A stretch of 64,000 nt of DNA from Actinomyces sp. (GCA_018375675.1 JAHACW010000002.1:1-64000), one strand, 5' to 3'; numbered from the stretch's first letter, positions 27,751 to 38,160 are shown. A program made the numbers and translations. Notes: a model not told the origin generated them from the letters alone.

Positions 27751-28614
27751 GTGAGGGCCCTAGGACGTTCGAAAACCGTGCGCATCGGCGCGGTTCTCCT
27801 TGTGCTATCCCTCGTCGCCGTTCTCACGATTGTCGTGCGCAACGCAGTGCGCTATCGCGAGGCCGTCGCCCTGGACGAGGCCGGGGACGCCCAGGGGGCG
27901 TACGAGCTGTTCCATGCGCTCGGCGGGTACGCTGATGCGGCGCAGCGCGCGCAGGCCCTCGTCGAAGCCGACCCCGCGCTGCCGTACCGCTCAGTATCCA
28001 AGGGTGACACCGTGTCCTTTGGCTCCTACGAGCAGGACGGAAACGCACAGAACGGTCCTGAGCCGATTCAGTGGATTGTCCTCGACAAGATCGACGGCCA
28101 ACTCCTGCTCCTGAGCGCCGACGTCCTCGAGGCACGCCAGTACCACCACGTGCCCTTCGAGGAGGTCACGTGGGAGAACTCCGATCTGCGCGCGTGGATG
28201 AACGGCGACTTCTATGACGGCGCGTTCACCCCCGTTCAGCGCGGGCTCATCGAGACGGTGCATAACGAGAATGCGGATCAGTCGATCACCGGTGCGAGCG
28301 GCGGAGCTGCGACCGACGACCGGGTTTTTGCGCTCAGTGAGACCGAGAGCGTTATCTACCTGAACACGCCCGCCGCGCGCAGTGACATTGGAGCGGCGCC
28401 CGCCAGCGTTCACGCGGCCGCCGGACCCCTGAGCGTCTCCGAGGACGGCACGGCAGACTGGTGGCTGCGCTCTCCCGGAACATACGGTTTCGCGACGCAA
28501 TTCGTCGACGCGACGGGCGTGCCCTCGCTCAGCGGAGCGAACGTCGACCTGCAGTACGGGGTGCGTCCCGCGCTGTGGATCAACGTCGAAGGGGTCGGTG
28601 AGGGGAGCCGATGA
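27751..28614 (+). CDS. membrane-anchored protein with DUF6273-like domain
   Basis: About 287 residues. An N-terminal membrane anchor (IGAVLLVLSLVAVLTIVV) is followed by a TPR-like helical pair (EAVALDEAGDAQGAYELFHALGGYADA, in two parts), then a domain with VSFGSYEQDGNAQNGPEPIQWIVLD, SDLRAWMNGDFYD and DWWLRSPG. This resembles DUF6273, known mostly from Firmicutes surface proteins. The C-terminal part should face outside. GTG 27751 follows GGGAG by 11 bases; ATG 27733 is possible. Its stop overlaps the next start (ATGA). Its role in the transporter operon is unknown; a substrate-binding or sensing part is conceivable. Confidence 0.65.
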   Translation: MRALGRSKTVRIGAVLLVLSLVAVLTIVVRNAVRYREAVALDEAGDAQGAYELFHALGGYADAAQRAQALVEADPALPYRSVSKGDTVSFGSYEQDGNAQNGPEPIQWIVLDKIDGQLLLLSADVLEARQYHHVPFEEVTWENSDLRAWMNGDFYDGAFTPVQRGLIETVHNENADQSITGASGGAATDDRVFALSETESVIYLNTPAARSDIGAAPASVHAAAGPLSVSEDGTADWWLRSPGTYGFATQFVDATGVPSLSGANVDLQYGVRPALWINVEGVGEGSR

Positions 28615-29801
28615 GTAACGCGCTGTCCCTGCGCCGCGTTCCCCTCCTGACCATCCGCGCGCATCCCGTCCGTTCCCTCATCATCGCTGTGCTTGCACTC
28701 GCGCAGGCAGCCTGCGTGTTCGGCGGATTGATCCTCGTGGGTGCGATGCGGGCGGAGCTCACCCTCGCTGAGCGCAGGCTCGGCGCTGACCTCGTCGTGT
28801 ACCCGACGACCTGCTTGAACCAGGTGGAGAAGAAACGCCTCCTGATGCTCGGGACCCCCGTGGGCTGTCACCAGCCGCGCTCGGCTCTGGCGCGTATGTC
28901 GTCCAACGAGGACATTGCCGCTGTGTCCTATCAGCTCTATGTCTCCGAAACGTTGGCGGATGGCACCACGCGGTGGATTGTCGGTTTCGAACCCGAGACG
29001 GATTTCGCGCTCTCGCCGTGGATTGCCGAGGGGGAAGGGTCGTCGCTGCCGCGAGGCTCGGTCCTCGTCGGTAGTGCCGTGCCTAGCGCGGACGGACAGA
29101 GCCTCTCCGTCTTTGGGCGAGAACGCCCGATCGGAGCTCACCTGCTTGCCACCGGCTCGGAGCTCGATGATGCCGTCTTCGTTTCCATGGACACTCTGAC
29201 GGACATGATGGCGGACGCGCGCGCGGCGGGGGAGGGCATCGACGCTTCCGTCGACCCGAGTACCGACTACTCTGCGGCGCTCGTGCGCGCCTCGGACAGC
29301 GACGCCATCGAGAGCGTGACCAACTGGATCAACCTCTACGTGCGCAAGGTCAGCGCGGTGCGCAGCTCCGAGGCGCTCGTCGGCGCCGCATCGGGCATCC
29401 GCGCGCACCGTGGGGTCGCGATCGGTGTCCTGGGAGCGACCTGGCTCGTCCTGCTGGGCGCCCTCATCATCGTGCAGGTGAGCCTCATGAACGAACGGAT
29501 GGCGGAACTGGCAGTGTGGCGCTCCATCGGGGCATCGCGGTCCGTCGTGAGCCGTGTGATGCTGAGCGAATCGGCCCTGCTTCACGCGGCCGGAGCGCTC
29601 GCGGGAGTCTGCCTCGCGGCCGTGACCGTGCCATTCGTGGGGGACGGGAGCCTCGTCGAGGTCCTTGCTGCCCCCGCGACGTCACTGCCCCTCGCGGGCC
29701 TGTCACTAGTCGCCGTCACCTGCGTCGGCGTCGCCGGAACGCGCCTCGCGCTCGCTCGGGTCAGCCGGGCGGCCACGGGGAATAAAACTGTCCTGGTGTA
29801 G
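28611..29801 (+). CDS. FtsX/MacB-type ABC transporter permease (first)
   Basis: A 396-residue permease with one N-terminal membrane helix (about 20-45), a large extracellular MacB-PCD-type domain with RRLGADLVVYPTTCLN and IVGFEPETDFALSPW, then three C-terminal helices (about 265-385) forming the FtsX domain. It pairs with the second permease and the ATPase downstream. The extracellular domain has two cysteines (VYPTTC, TPVGC) that could bind metal. Start ATG 28611 overlaps the preceding stop. Confidence 0.85.
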   Translation: MSNALSLRRVPLLTIRAHPVRSLIIAVLALAQAACVFGGLILVGAMRAELTLAERRLGADLVVYPTTCLNQVEKKRLLMLGTPVGCHQPRSALARMSSNEDIAAVSYQLYVSETLADGTTRWIVGFEPETDFALSPWIAEGEGSSLPRGSVLVGSAVPSADGQSLSVFGRERPIGAHLLATGSELDDAVFVSMDTLTDMMADARAAGEGIDASVDPSTDYSAALVRASDSDAIESVTNWINLYVRKVSAVRSSEALVGAASGIRAHRGVAIGVLGATWLVLLGALIIVQVSLMNERMAELAVWRSIGASRSVVSRVMLSESALLHAAGALAGVCLAAVTVPFVGDGSLVEVLAAPATSLPLAGLSLVAVTCVGVAGTRLALARVSRAATGNKTVLV

Positions 29802-29828
29802 GGACAACGGTCAAGGAGGAATGACGCA

Positions 29829-31037
29829 ATGCTGTCGCTGTCGCGACTACCGTGGATGAACCTGCGCGGCTACCCCGTGCGGACGGGGACCCTGATCCTC
29901 TTCTCCATGCTCATGACGATGACGATCTTCGGCGGAACGCTGGTCGTCCAAGGCATCGAACACGGCCTGCGCACGACCCAGTCGCGCCTCGGAGCCGACA
30001 TCATGGTGACGCCCGACGAGGCCGACACCGACTTCGACGCGCAGACCTTCCTCGTCAACGCTGAACCGTCGTACTTCTACATGGACGCGTCCACGCGCCA
30101 GGCAGTCGCAGCCGTTGACGGGGTCGAGGCCGCCTCCTCTCAACTCTTCCTGGCCTCGGCGAGGGCGAGCTGCTGCTCGGGCCGCTATCAGGTGATCGCC
30201 TACGACCCGGCCACTGACTTCACGATCCAGCCGTGGATGAACGACGCCGTCGGGCAGACGCAGCTCGGGGAGAACGAGGTGATCGTCGGCGCCAACGTGC
30301 TCGCCAACGACCCGGACAACTTCCAGCTCTTCGACAACACCCTGCGGGTCGTCGGCCAATTCGACCCGACCGGATCAACCCTCGACAACGCGGTCTACAT
30401 GAACTTCGAGACCGCGAAGAAGGTCATCGACTCCTCACTGCGCAAGGGACTCAACAAGTACTCGACGCTCGAAACCGACCGCATCATCTCCTCGGTCATG
30501 GTCAAGGTGGCACCCGGATACGACGCCGAGGCCGTGGCCGCGCAGATCCGCGAGCAGGTCCCCGGCGTCTCGGTGGCCACGTCGACAAAGCTTGTCAGCG
30601 GCATCGCGCAATCACTGGAGGCGACCTCCCGTACGGTCACCACCCTCATCGCCGTTGCGTGGGGAGCCGGCCTGCTCATGATCACCCTCATGTTCGTTCT
30701 GATGATCGTTGAGCGCAGGAGAGAGTTCGCAACCCTCATCGCTGCCGGAGCACACCGTCGGCTGATCTCGCGCATCATCATTCGCGAGGCCCTCGCGGTC
30801 AACGCGCTCGGTGGCGTCGGCGGCATCGTCGTCTCCGGTGTCCTCCTCACGTCCTTCTCCGGCCTCGTACGCCAGAGCCTGGGAGGGGGATTCCTCGTTC
30901 CGTCGCTGCCCACTCTGGCGCTGCTCGCGCTGGCGGCGCTCGCGTCGGTGGGCCTCGTCGCCCTTGTGTCCTCGTGGATAGCGCTACGGTACGTGACGAC
31001 AATGGACGCCAGCCTGGCCCTGAAGGAAGGGGAATGA
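29829..31037 (+). CDS. FtsX/MacB-type ABC transporter permease (second)
   Basis: A 402-residue paralogue of the preceding permease with the same layout: N-terminal helix (about 17-40), extracellular domain with SRLGADIMVTPDEADTDFD and a vicinal cysteine pair in SARASCCSGRYQVIAYDP (about 118), and three C-terminal helices (about 270-395). The shared phrase RLGAD(L/I)(V/M)V.P in both permeases is reminiscent of the FtsX pair found in P19/FTR1 iron-uptake loci (knowledge-based, not checked). SD AAGGAGG precedes ATG 29829. Confidence 0.85.
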   Translation: MLSLSRLPWMNLRGYPVRTGTLILFSMLMTMTIFGGTLVVQGIEHGLRTTQSRLGADIMVTPDEADTDFDAQTFLVNAEPSYFYMDASTRQAVAAVDGVEAASSQLFLASARASCCSGRYQVIAYDPATDFTIQPWMNDAVGQTQLGENEVIVGANVLANDPDNFQLFDNTLRVVGQFDPTGSTLDNAVYMNFETAKKVIDSSLRKGLNKYSTLETDRIISSVMVKVAPGYDAEAVAAQIREQVPGVSVATSTKLVSGIAQSLEATSRTVTTLIAVAWGAGLLMITLMFVLMIVERRREFATLIAAGAHRRLISRIIIREALAVNALGGVGGIVVSGVLLTSFSGLVRQSLGGGFLVPSLPTLALLALAALASVGLVALVSSWIALRYVTTMDASLALKEGE

Positions 31038-31038
31038 C

Positions 31039-31716
31039 ATGATCATCGAGGCAACGGGACTCACGAAAGAATTCGCCCGGGCCCGCGGGGGAAAGCGCCT
31101 CTTCACGGCCGTACACCCGCTGGATATCGGCCTGGAGGAACGCCAACTAACCCTCGTCTCGGGGCACTCCGGCAGCGGCAAGAGCACCCTGGCGAACATG
31201 CTCGCCGGCATCCTCACGCCGACCGCAGGACACGTACGACTGGACGGCACGGACCTGTACTCGCTGCGCGACGAGGAGCTCTCGCGCCTGCGCAATGAGC
31301 GCATCGGCCTCATCCCCCAGGGGCACACGGCCCTGCGAGCCCTGACGGTCCTTGACAACGTGCTGCTTCCCTCGATCCTCTACGCCAAGGCCGAGGCGCC
31401 CGTGGATCGTGCCCGTGAGCTGCTGGCCGCCGTGGGCTTGGACGACCTCGCGGATGCTGCGCCCACCGAGCTCTCGGGCGGTGAGCTGCGGCGCATGGCG
31501 ATTGCGCGCGCCCTCCTCATGGACCCGGCCATCGTCCTCGCAGACGAGCCGACCGCCGGCCTCGATAGCGCGAACGCCGCCGCTGTCCTCACCCTCCTGC
31601 GCGACGCTGCCGATCGGGGAACAGCCGTTCTCGTCGTCTCGCACGAGGCCGAGGCGCAGCGCTTCGCGGACCGCAGCTACGTCATGGAGGACGGCCATCT
31701 GCGCGAGAGCGAGTAG
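31039..31716 (+). CDS. ABC transporter ATP-binding protein
   Basis: A 225-residue ATPase partner of the two FtsX permeases. Walker A is GHSGSGKST (about 40-48), the Q-loop is IPQGHTA, the signature is LSGGELRRMAIARALL (about 145-160), Walker B is IVLADEPT and the H-loop is VVSHEAEA. It starts one base after the permease stop. This is the LolD/MacB subgroup by motif spacing. Last gene of the operon. Confidence 0.93.
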   Translation: MIIEATGLTKEFARARGGKRLFTAVHPLDIGLEERQLTLVSGHSGSGKSTLANMLAGILTPTAGHVRLDGTDLYSLRDEELSRLRNERIGLIPQGHTALRALTVLDNVLLPSILYAKAEAPVDRARELLAAVGLDDLADAAPTELSGGELRRMAIARALLMDPAIVLADEPTAGLDSANAAAVLTLLRDAADRGTAVLVVSHEAEAQRFADRSYVMEDGHLRESE

Positions 31717-31813
31717 CTGGGCGGCCTCCGAACGCGTCAAATGTGAGAGGGCCGACCTGCCCAACATGTCTTCCGATGCAGGCAAAGCGGTGCCAACGTG
31801 GCAGACTGGCACC

Positions 31814-33505
31814 ATGAAGTCTTTGTACGAGAACCTCAGCGAACCCGCGCCCCTGGAAGATGGCGCACTGCGAGTGATCCCGCTGGGAGGTCTCGGCGAG
31901 GTCGGCCGCAACATGAATGTCCTCGAATACCGGGGCAAGCTCCTGGTCGTGGACTGTGGCGTCCTCTTCCCCGAGGAGACCCAGCCCGGCGTCGACCTGA
32001 TCCTGCCGGATTTCTCTTGGATCGAAGAGCGCATGGACGACGTCGTCGGCCTCGTCCTCACCCACGGCCACGAGGACCACATCGGCGCCGTGCCCTACCT
32101 GTTCAAGCTGCGCTCTGACATCCCGGTCTACGGCTCCGACCTGACCCTGGCCTTCGTCGCACCCAAGCTGCGCGAACACCGCCTGCCAGACCCCGACCTC
32201 AACGTCGTCGCCGAGGGCGACCGCCTCACCGTCGGCCCCTTCGACCTCGAGTTCGTCTCCGTCACCCACTCGATCCCCGACGCGCTCGCGATCTTCGTGC
32301 GCACCGATGCGGGCAACGTCCTCATCACGGGTGACTTCAAGATGGATCAGCTGCCGCTGGACCGTCGCCTCACCGACCTGCGCGCCTTCGCCCGTATGGG
32401 CGAGGAGGGCGTCGACCTGTTCATGGTGGACTCCACGAACGCGCTGGTGCCCGGATTCATCACGCCTGAGCGCGAGATCGGCCCGGTCCTCGACCAGGTG
32501 TTCGGCGAGGCCACGGGCCAGATCGTCGTCGCCTCCTTCGCCTCGCACGTGCACCGCGTCCAGCAGGTCATCAACGCCGCCGCCCACCACGGGCGTCGCG
32601 TGGCCTTCGTGGGCCGGTCCATGGAGCGCAACATGCGCATCGCGGAAGAAAAGGGCTACCTGTCGATCCCCGAGGGCATCATCGTGGACCTCAAGGGCAT
32701 CGGCGAGCTGCCGCCTTCCGAACGCGTCTACATGGCGACCGGTTCGCAGGGTGAGCCGATGGCCGCGCTGTCGCGCATGTCGGTGGGATCGCACCGCACT
32801 GTGACGATTGAGCCGGGCGACATGGTTGTTCTGGCCTCCTCGCTGATCCCGGGTAACGAGAACTCCGTGTACCGCGTCATCAACGATTTGACGCGCCTCG
32901 GTGCGCGCGTCGTGTCGAAGGAGAACGCGAAGGTGCACGTGTCCGGTCACGCGAGCGCCGGCGAGCTCATCTACTGCTACAACATTGTTCAGCCCAAGAA
33001 CGTCATGCCCATCCACGGCGAGGTCCGCCACCTGGTGGGCAACGGCCAGCTGGCCGTCAAGACGGGCATCGACCCGCAGAACGTGGTCCTGGCCGAGGAT
33101 GGCGTGACGGTCGACCTCAAGGACGGCGTCGCGCGCGTGTCGGGCATCGTGCCCTGCGAGTACGTGTACGTGGACGGCCGCTCGATCGGAGAGATCTCCG
33201 AGGATGAGCTGGAGACCCGCCGCACCCTGGGGTCGGAGGGCTTCATCTCGATCTTTGCGGTCGTCGAGCACGATTCGGGCATGGTTCTGGCTGGTCCCGA
33301 GATTCGCGCGATCGGAATGGCCGAGGACGACTCGGTGTTCGAGGAGATCCTCCCCGACGTCGCGCAGGCGCTCAAGGACGCGGCCGCTCCCGGCGGGCAG
33401 GACCCCTACGTCCTGCAGCAGGCGATGCGCCGCGTGATCGGACGCTGGGTTGCGCGACGCTTGCGTCGTCGTCCTATGATCGTTCCGGTCGTCACCGAAC
33501 AGTAG
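31814..33505 (+). CDS. rnj: ribonuclease J
   Basis: A 563-residue metallo-beta-lactamase/beta-CASP ribonuclease (5'-3' exo and endo) for mRNA decay and rRNA maturation. The zinc site is LTHGHEDHIGAVPYL (about 82-96), followed by VTHSIPDALAIFVRT, the beta-CASP domain (GRSMERNMRIAEEKGYL) and the motif HVSGHASAGEL. The C-terminal domain ends in RRPMIVPVV. ATG 31814 starts the conserved N-terminus; ATG 31766 is in frame. rnj normally follows dapA in actinobacteria, but the FtsX operon is placed between them here. Confidence 0.95.
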   Translation: MKSLYENLSEPAPLEDGALRVIPLGGLGEVGRNMNVLEYRGKLLVVDCGVLFPEETQPGVDLILPDFSWIEERMDDVVGLVLTHGHEDHIGAVPYLFKLRSDIPVYGSDLTLAFVAPKLREHRLPDPDLNVVAEGDRLTVGPFDLEFVSVTHSIPDALAIFVRTDAGNVLITGDFKMDQLPLDRRLTDLRAFARMGEEGVDLFMVDSTNALVPGFITPEREIGPVLDQVFGEATGQIVVASFASHVHRVQQVINAAAHHGRRVAFVGRSMERNMRIAEEKGYLSIPEGIIVDLKGIGELPPSERVYMATGSQGEPMAALSRMSVGSHRTVTIEPGDMVVLASSLIPGNENSVYRVINDLTRLGARVVSKENAKVHVSGHASAGELIYCYNIVQPKNVMPIHGEVRHLVGNGQLAVKTGIDPQNVVLAEDGVTVDLKDGVARVSGIVPCEYVYVDGRSIGEISEDELETRRTLGSEGFISIFAVVEHDSGMVLAGPEIRAIGMAEDDSVFEEILPDVAQALKDAAAPGGQDPYVLQQAMRRVIGRWVARRLRRRPMIVPVVTEQ

Positions 33506-33574
33506 TCTGGCAGTCTTCATTGACGATGCCCTGGCACGCTGGGCGGTAGCGTGCGCTTGAAGGAAGGAATCTAC

Positions 33575-34522
33575 GTGTCGGGTCGTTTTATTTCGACGCA
33601 CTCCGTTGCGCTCGTGTTGCCGATGCATATCGCGTACGTGCCGGAGCGCGGTGGATCCGTTCATGCGGATGCCGCCAGCTCGCGCCCGGGCGGCGGCTTC
33701 ACGACCCTGTGCGCCGCTGCGGCCATGGGCGTGCCGACTGCAGCCGCGTCGCCGCTAGGCACGGGTCCGAACTCTTTCGCCGTTCGTCAGCAGCTGGTCG
33801 AGGCCGGCGTCGAGGTCCTGACCCCCGAACTGGTGGGTGACATCGGCGTCGTTATTCAGCTCATCGTCGAAGACGGGTCGATGCGTTCGGTCGTGACGGC
33901 CGGCGTCGAATCGGAACCGTCGCGCGGTGCCCTTGCGAGCATCGAGCTGCGCGAGGGGGATGTGGTCCACGTGGCCGCCTCCGACATGACGAGCGCGCAC
34001 GCGGCTTCCGAGCTGAGCGAGTGGGCCGCGTCCCTGCCTCCCTTCGTAACTCTCGTCGTCTCGGTGTCTCCCGCAGTCGCGCAGGTTCCCGTTGAAGCGT
34101 GGGAGGTGATCTTCCCCCGCGCCGACGTCGTGACGATGAACAGCTGGGAGGCCTCCACGCTTGCCGGCATTCTCGACGCCAACCGTCACGGATCCACGAT
34201 CCGCACCTACATGCGCCCGGACGCCGCCACGGTTCGCCGCGTGGGGGAGCGGGGCTGCGAGCTGCAGAAGGTCGCGGATGCTCCCGTCATCTCGATACCC
34301 GCGTTCCAGTCGCGTATTGCGGACACCGCGGGCGTGGGCGATACACATATCGGAGAGATGTGTGCGGGCCTGGCCATGGGCTACGACCTCGAGACCGCGT
34401 GCCTCATGGCGAACGCAGGTGCCGCGCTGGCCATCTCCCACGAGTCGGCCCTGCCCGTCCCCACGCGTGAGCAGGTTGAAAACGTGCTCGAAACCGGGGT
34501 TGTTACGAACATCCTGCGCTGA
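33575..34522 (+). CDS. PfkB/ribokinase-family carbohydrate kinase
   Basis: A 315-residue sugar or nucleoside kinase of unknown substrate. The N-terminal lid with the double-glycine substrate motif is SRPGGGFTTLCAAAAMGV (about 35-52). The catalytic region is DTAGVGDTHIGEMCAGLAMG (about 250), where the family usually has DTTGAGDAF; the catalytic Asp of GVGD is kept. GTG 33575 has AGGAAGGA 7 bases upstream. It lies between rnj and ftsK and is probably transcribed with them. Confidence 0.85.
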   Translation: MSGRFISTHSVALVLPMHIAYVPERGGSVHADAASSRPGGGFTTLCAAAAMGVPTAAASPLGTGPNSFAVRQQLVEAGVEVLTPELVGDIGVVIQLIVEDGSMRSVVTAGVESEPSRGALASIELREGDVVHVAASDMTSAHAASELSEWAASLPPFVTLVVSVSPAVAQVPVEAWEVIFPRADVVTMNSWEASTLAGILDANRHGSTIRTYMRPDAATVRRVGERGCELQKVADAPVISIPAFQSRIADTAGVGDTHIGEMCAGLAMGYDLETACLMANAGAALAISHESALPVPTREQVENVLETGVVTNILR

Positions 34523-34579
34523 TCTCGCGCGGCGCGCCTGGCTGAGTGGGGCCGCGGCGGGCGATATGGTGGAAGGATC

Positions 34580-37429
34580 ATGGCACAATCGTCTCCACGC
34601 TCTTCGTCCGGTAAGGCTCCCGCGCGCCCGCGCGCCAAGGGAGCCTCGAACAAGTCCGCCCAAGCGCCCCAGCCCGAAGCAACGCAGCCAGGCTTCCTGG
34701 CACGCTTCTTTTCCGCGCTCGGCCGCGCCGGTGTCGGTGCCGTGCGCGCGTGGAAGGCGACCGATTCGCAGGTCAAGCGTGACGCTGCGGCCTTCGTCGC
34801 TGTCGCCGCGGCCATCGTTATCGCGCTGCGCGAGTGGTTCCAGATTTCCGGCGAGGCCGGGGACGCGATCCACCACGCCTCCGCCGGCCTGTTCGGCATC
34901 TTCTCCGTTGTCCTGCCCCTCGTCCTGATCGCCCTGGCCGTCGAGCTCGTCTCTGCGCGATCCGGGCGATCCGCGCTGCCCCACCACGTGGCAGGCGGCA
35001 TCGGCATCACCGCAGCGCTCACCGGCCTGGTCCACATCTCGCGTGGAAATCCCGCGATGGGCACCGAACCCGGCATTGAGGCGGCCGGTGGCTTGCTCGG
35101 TTGGTTCGTCGCACGCCCCCTCGCGCTGCTGCTGTCCGGCTGGGGTGCGGGTGCCCTCATGATCCTCCTCCTGGCCTACTCGATCCTGCTCGCCACGCGT
35201 ACGGCCGTCGCCGACGTTCCCGCGCGCCTGCGCGACCTCGCCGCCCACCTCAGCGGTGAGCGCCCCGAGGGCAACGCCGAGGCCACCGATCAGGCTGGCG
35301 GCGATCCCGCCAAGGAAGCCCGCCGTAAGGCGCGCAAAGACCTCGCGGCCGGAGATGACGCCTTCCTCGACGAATACGACGGGGACGAGTCCTTCCGCAA
35401 GGCCACCGACACCGAGTCGGTGGGGGAGACCCGCCTCCTGGAATCCGGTGCCATCGCGGCCCCCGCGTCCGCCCCGACTCCCGCGCCCCGGCCTCGTGCG
35501 ACGACGCCCGACGCGCCCACCGAGATGCTCACCCAGATGCGTCCCGCCGTGGCCCCCGCGCCCGTCCAGGTGCCCGCGCACGTGCCCGAGCCCGAGCCTG
35601 AGGACGAGCCGGCGCCTCCGCCGATCACCGACGAACCCGAGGGGGCCTTCCAGCCCAACCTCGACGACTCGATCAGCTACACGCTGCCGTCGGAGGACCT
35701 CCTGGTCTCCGGCCCGCCCCACATGACCCGTTCCTCCGTCAACGATCAGGTCGTCGCGGCCCTGGGGCAGGTCTTCGCGGACTTCAACGTCGACGCGCGC
35801 GTCACCGGCTTCTCCCGAGGCCCGACAGTCACCCGCTACGAGGTCGTCCTCGGCGCCGGTGTGAAGGTCGACAAGCTCACCAACCTGTCGAAGAACATCG
35901 CCTACGCCGTGGCCTCCGCCGACGTGCGTATCCTCGCGCCGATCCCCGGCAAGAGCGCCATCGGCATCGAGATTCCCAACGCCGACCGCGAAAACGTGGC
36001 CCTCGGCGACGTCCTGCGCTCCGCAGCCGCCCGCCGCAACCAGCACCCGCTCGTCGTCGGCGTCGGCAAGGACGTCGAAGGCGGCTACGTCGTCACCAAC
36101 CTGGCCAAGACGCCCCACATGCTGGTGGCCGGCCAGACCGGTTCCGGTAAGTCCTCCTTCGTCAACTCCATGATCACGTCGATCATGATGCGTGCGACGC
36201 CCCAGCAGGTGCGCATGATCCTGGTCGACCCCAAGCGCGTGGAGCTCACGATCTACGAGGGGATCCCGCACCTCATCTCGCCCATCATCACCGACGCCAA
36301 GAAGGCCGCCGAGGCCCTCGAATGGGTCGTCAAGGAGATGGACGCGCGCTACGACGATCTGTCGGACTACGGATTCAAGCACATCGACGACTTCAACAAG
36401 GCGGTGGCCGCCGGACAGGTCCAGGCCAAGCCCGGGCTGGAGCGCACGCTGCACCCCTACCCGTACCTGCTCGTGGTCGTCGACGAACTCGCCGACCTCA
36501 TGATGGTCGCCCCGCGAGACGTCGAGGCGTCGATTCAGCGCATCACGCAGCTCGCGCGCGCCGCCGGCATCCACCTGGTCCTCGCCACGCAGCGCCCCTC
36601 CGTCGACGTCGTCACCGGCCTCATCAAGGCCAATATCCCCTCGCGCCTCGCGTTCGCGACCTCCTCGCTGACCGACTCGCGCACGATCCTCGACCAGCCC
36701 GGCGCCGAAAAGCTCATCGGCCAGGGTGATGCGCTCTATTTGCCCGCGGGTGCCTCCAAGCCCATGCGTGTCCAGGGTGCCTGGGTCTCCGAATCTGAGA
36801 TCCACCAGATCGTCTCCCACGTCAAGAGCCAGATGGAGACGCACTACCGCGACGACGTCGTGCCCGAAAAGAAGGAAGCCAAGGTCGCCGAAGACATCGG
36901 AGACGATCTCGAAGACCTGCTGCAGGCCGCCGAGCTCGTCGTCTCCACCCAGCTCGGCTCCACCTCGATGCTCCAGCGCAAGCTGCGCGTCGGCTTCGCC
37001 CGCGCCGGTCGCCTCATGGACCTGCTCGAGTCGCGCGAAATCGTCGGCCCCTCCGAAGGATCCAAGGCGCGCCAGGTGCTCGTCACCCCCGAGCAGCTGC
37101 CCGAGGTCCTCGCCATGCTGCGCGGAGAGTCCGCCGGCATCGCCGAGCCCGAGCCTGAGCCCGCCCCCGCGCCCGCTCCGGCCGCTCCCGAGGGGGCGCC
37201 CAGCCCGGCCATCGGTGCTGCGGTGGGTGCTGCGGGGGAAGCTCCTGCCTCGTCTGCGGCCAATGCGGAGCCCGCATCCGGTTACGAAATGGGCACGGCA
37301 TCGGCCGGCGATTCGCGCGGCAGTGGGGTTGACCCGTACTCTGGTCATAACTTTGGTGGTTCCTCGCCCGACTGGGTTGATGAGGAGCCCGAGGATAACG
37401 AGGATGCTTGGCAGCTCACGGGCCGCTGA
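34580..37429 (+). CDS. ftsK: DNA translocase FtsK
   Basis: A 949-residue septal DNA pump for chromosome segregation. The N-terminal membrane domain (about 70-215) has four or more helices. A long Pro/Ala/Glu linker (about 225-370) follows. The motor has Walker [15 protein letters not shown] (about 516), Walker [15 protein letters not shown], and [16 protein letters not shown] switch seen as [19 protein letters not shown]. The C-terminal gamma winged helix ([28 protein letters not shown]) reads polar DNA motifs in this family, followed by an extra 90-residue acidic/Ala-rich tail. The 13-mer at 35485-35497 lies in the disordered linker. Confidence 0.96.
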   Translation: MAQSSPRSSSGKAPARPRAKGASNKSAQAPQPEATQPGFLARFFSALGRAGVGAVRAWKATDSQVKRDAAAFVAVAAAIVIALREWFQISGEAGDAIHHASAGLFGIFSVVLPLVLIALAVELVSARSGRSALPHHVAGGIGITAALTGLVHISRGNPAMGTEPGIEAAGGLLGWFVARPLALLLSGWGAGALMILLLAYSILLATRTAVADVPARLRDLAAHLSGERPEGNAEATDQAGGDPAKEARRKARKDLAAGDDAFLDEYDGDESFRKATDTESVGETRLLESGAIAAPASAPTPAPRPRATTPDAPTEMLTQMRPAVAPAPVQVPAHVPEPEPEDEPAPPPITDEPEGAFQPNLDDSISYTLPSEDLLVSGPPHMTRSSVNDQVVAALGQVFADFNVDARVTGFSRGPTVTRYEVVLGAGVKVDKLTNLSKNIAYAVASADVRILAPIPGKSAIGIEIPNADRENVALGDVLRSAAARRNQHPLVVGVGKDVEGGYVVTNLAKTPHMLVAGQTGSGKSSFVNSMITSIMMRATPQQVRMILVDPKRVELTIYEGIPHLISPIITDAKKAAEALEWVVKEMDARYDDLSDYGFKHIDDFNKAVAAGQVQAKPGLERTLHPYPYLLVVVDELADLMMVAPRDVEASIQRITQLARAAGIHLVLATQRPSVDVVTGLIKANIPSRLAFATSSLTDSRTILDQPGAEKLIGQGDALYLPAGASKPMRVQGAWVSESEIHQIVSHVKSQMETHYRDDVVPEKKEAKVAEDIGDDLEDLLQAAELVVSTQLGSTSMLQRKLRVGFARAGRLMDLLESREIVGPSEGSKARQVLVTPEQLPEVLAMLRGESAGIAEPEPEPAPAPAPAAPEGAPSPAIGAAVGAAGEAPASSAANAEPASGYEMGTASAGDSRGSGVDPYSGHNFGGSSPDWVDEEPEDNEDAWQLTGR
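35485..35497 (-). repeat. dispersed 13-mer inside the ftsK linker
   Basis: Exact copy in minus orientation, read A-P-R-P-R-A by the gene. Confidence 0.75.
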
Positions 37430-37446
37430 GCGGGAAGGAAAAGGTC

Positions 37447-38160
37447 ATGAGCGAGAACGTGTCGCGCGTGCAGCGAGACAGCAAGGTTCCCGTGGTGAAC
37501 CTGCCTAACGCGCTGACCGTTTTGCGTCTGGTCTTCGTTCCGGTCTTCATTGTTCTCGGCCTTCAGCAGTCGTGGACCGCGCTGTGGGCGGCCTTCGTCG
37601 TCTTCGCCGTCGCCGCGATCACGGACCGCTTCGACGGGGAGCTCGCGCGTTCGTGGGGGCAGATCACCGACTTCGGTCGCATCGCCGACCCCATCGCCGA
37701 CAAGGCGCTGACCCTGTGCGGCTTCGGCCTGCTGTCCTACCAGGGGTATCTGCCCTGGTGGCTGACGATCCTTATCGCCGTTCGAGAGCTCGGCATCACG
37801 GCGATGCGCGCCTTCTTCCTGCGCCGCGGCGTCGTCGTGTCCGCGAATCAGGCGGGCAAGATGAAGACCTTCATGCAGATGGTGGCCCTGGGGACCCTGC
37901 TGATCCCGTGGGCGCACTTCACGGCGATAAATGAGGCTAACGAGGGATGGGTGGTCCTGCTTATTCGCCTCGGCCAGATTTTCGCGGGCGTCGCGCTTGC
38001 TCTGACGCTCTACTCGGGCTTCATGTACGTCATCGACGGCGTGCGCCTCATGCGCGGGGCGAGCGCTGGCGAGGTCGTGGCGGACTCTGGCGACGACGAT
38101 GCCCCTGAGGAGCCTGCGCCGTCACGCAGCGGCACTGCGGGCCAGCATGTCCAGAGTTGA
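37447..38160 (+). CDS. pgsA: CDP-diacylglycerol--glycerol-3-phosphate 3-phosphatidyltransferase
   Basis: A 237-residue membrane enzyme making phosphatidylglycerol phosphate. The CDP-alcohol phosphotransferase motif D-G-x2-A-R-x8-G-x3-D-x3-D is complete in FDGELARSWGQITDFGRI and the following ADPIAD (about residues 60-85). Five or six membrane helices. The C-terminal 35 residues are a polar tail. ATG 37447 follows GGAAGG. In actinobacteria this pgsA-type gene commonly precedes clgR and recA. Confidence 0.92.
   Translation: MSENVSRVQRDSKVPVVNLPNALTVLRLVFVPVFIVLGLQQSWTALWAAFVVFAVAAITDRFDGELARSWGQITDFGRIADPIADKALTLCGFGLLSYQGYLPWWLTILIAVRELGITAMRAFFLRRGVVVSANQAGKMKTFMQMVALGTLLIPWAHFTAINEANEGWVVLLIRLGQIFAGVALALTLYSGFMYVIDGVRLMRGASAGEVVADSGDDDAPEEPAPSRSGTAGQHVQS

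Noticed and set aside
33755-37348. A minus-strand open frame of about 1197 codons opposite ftsK
   Set aside because: It mirrors ftsK and the PfkB-like gene, shows no motif, and has the Gly/Arg/Val-rich composition produced by reading high-GC genes backwards. The frame opposite infB (14757-17678) was rejected for the same reason.
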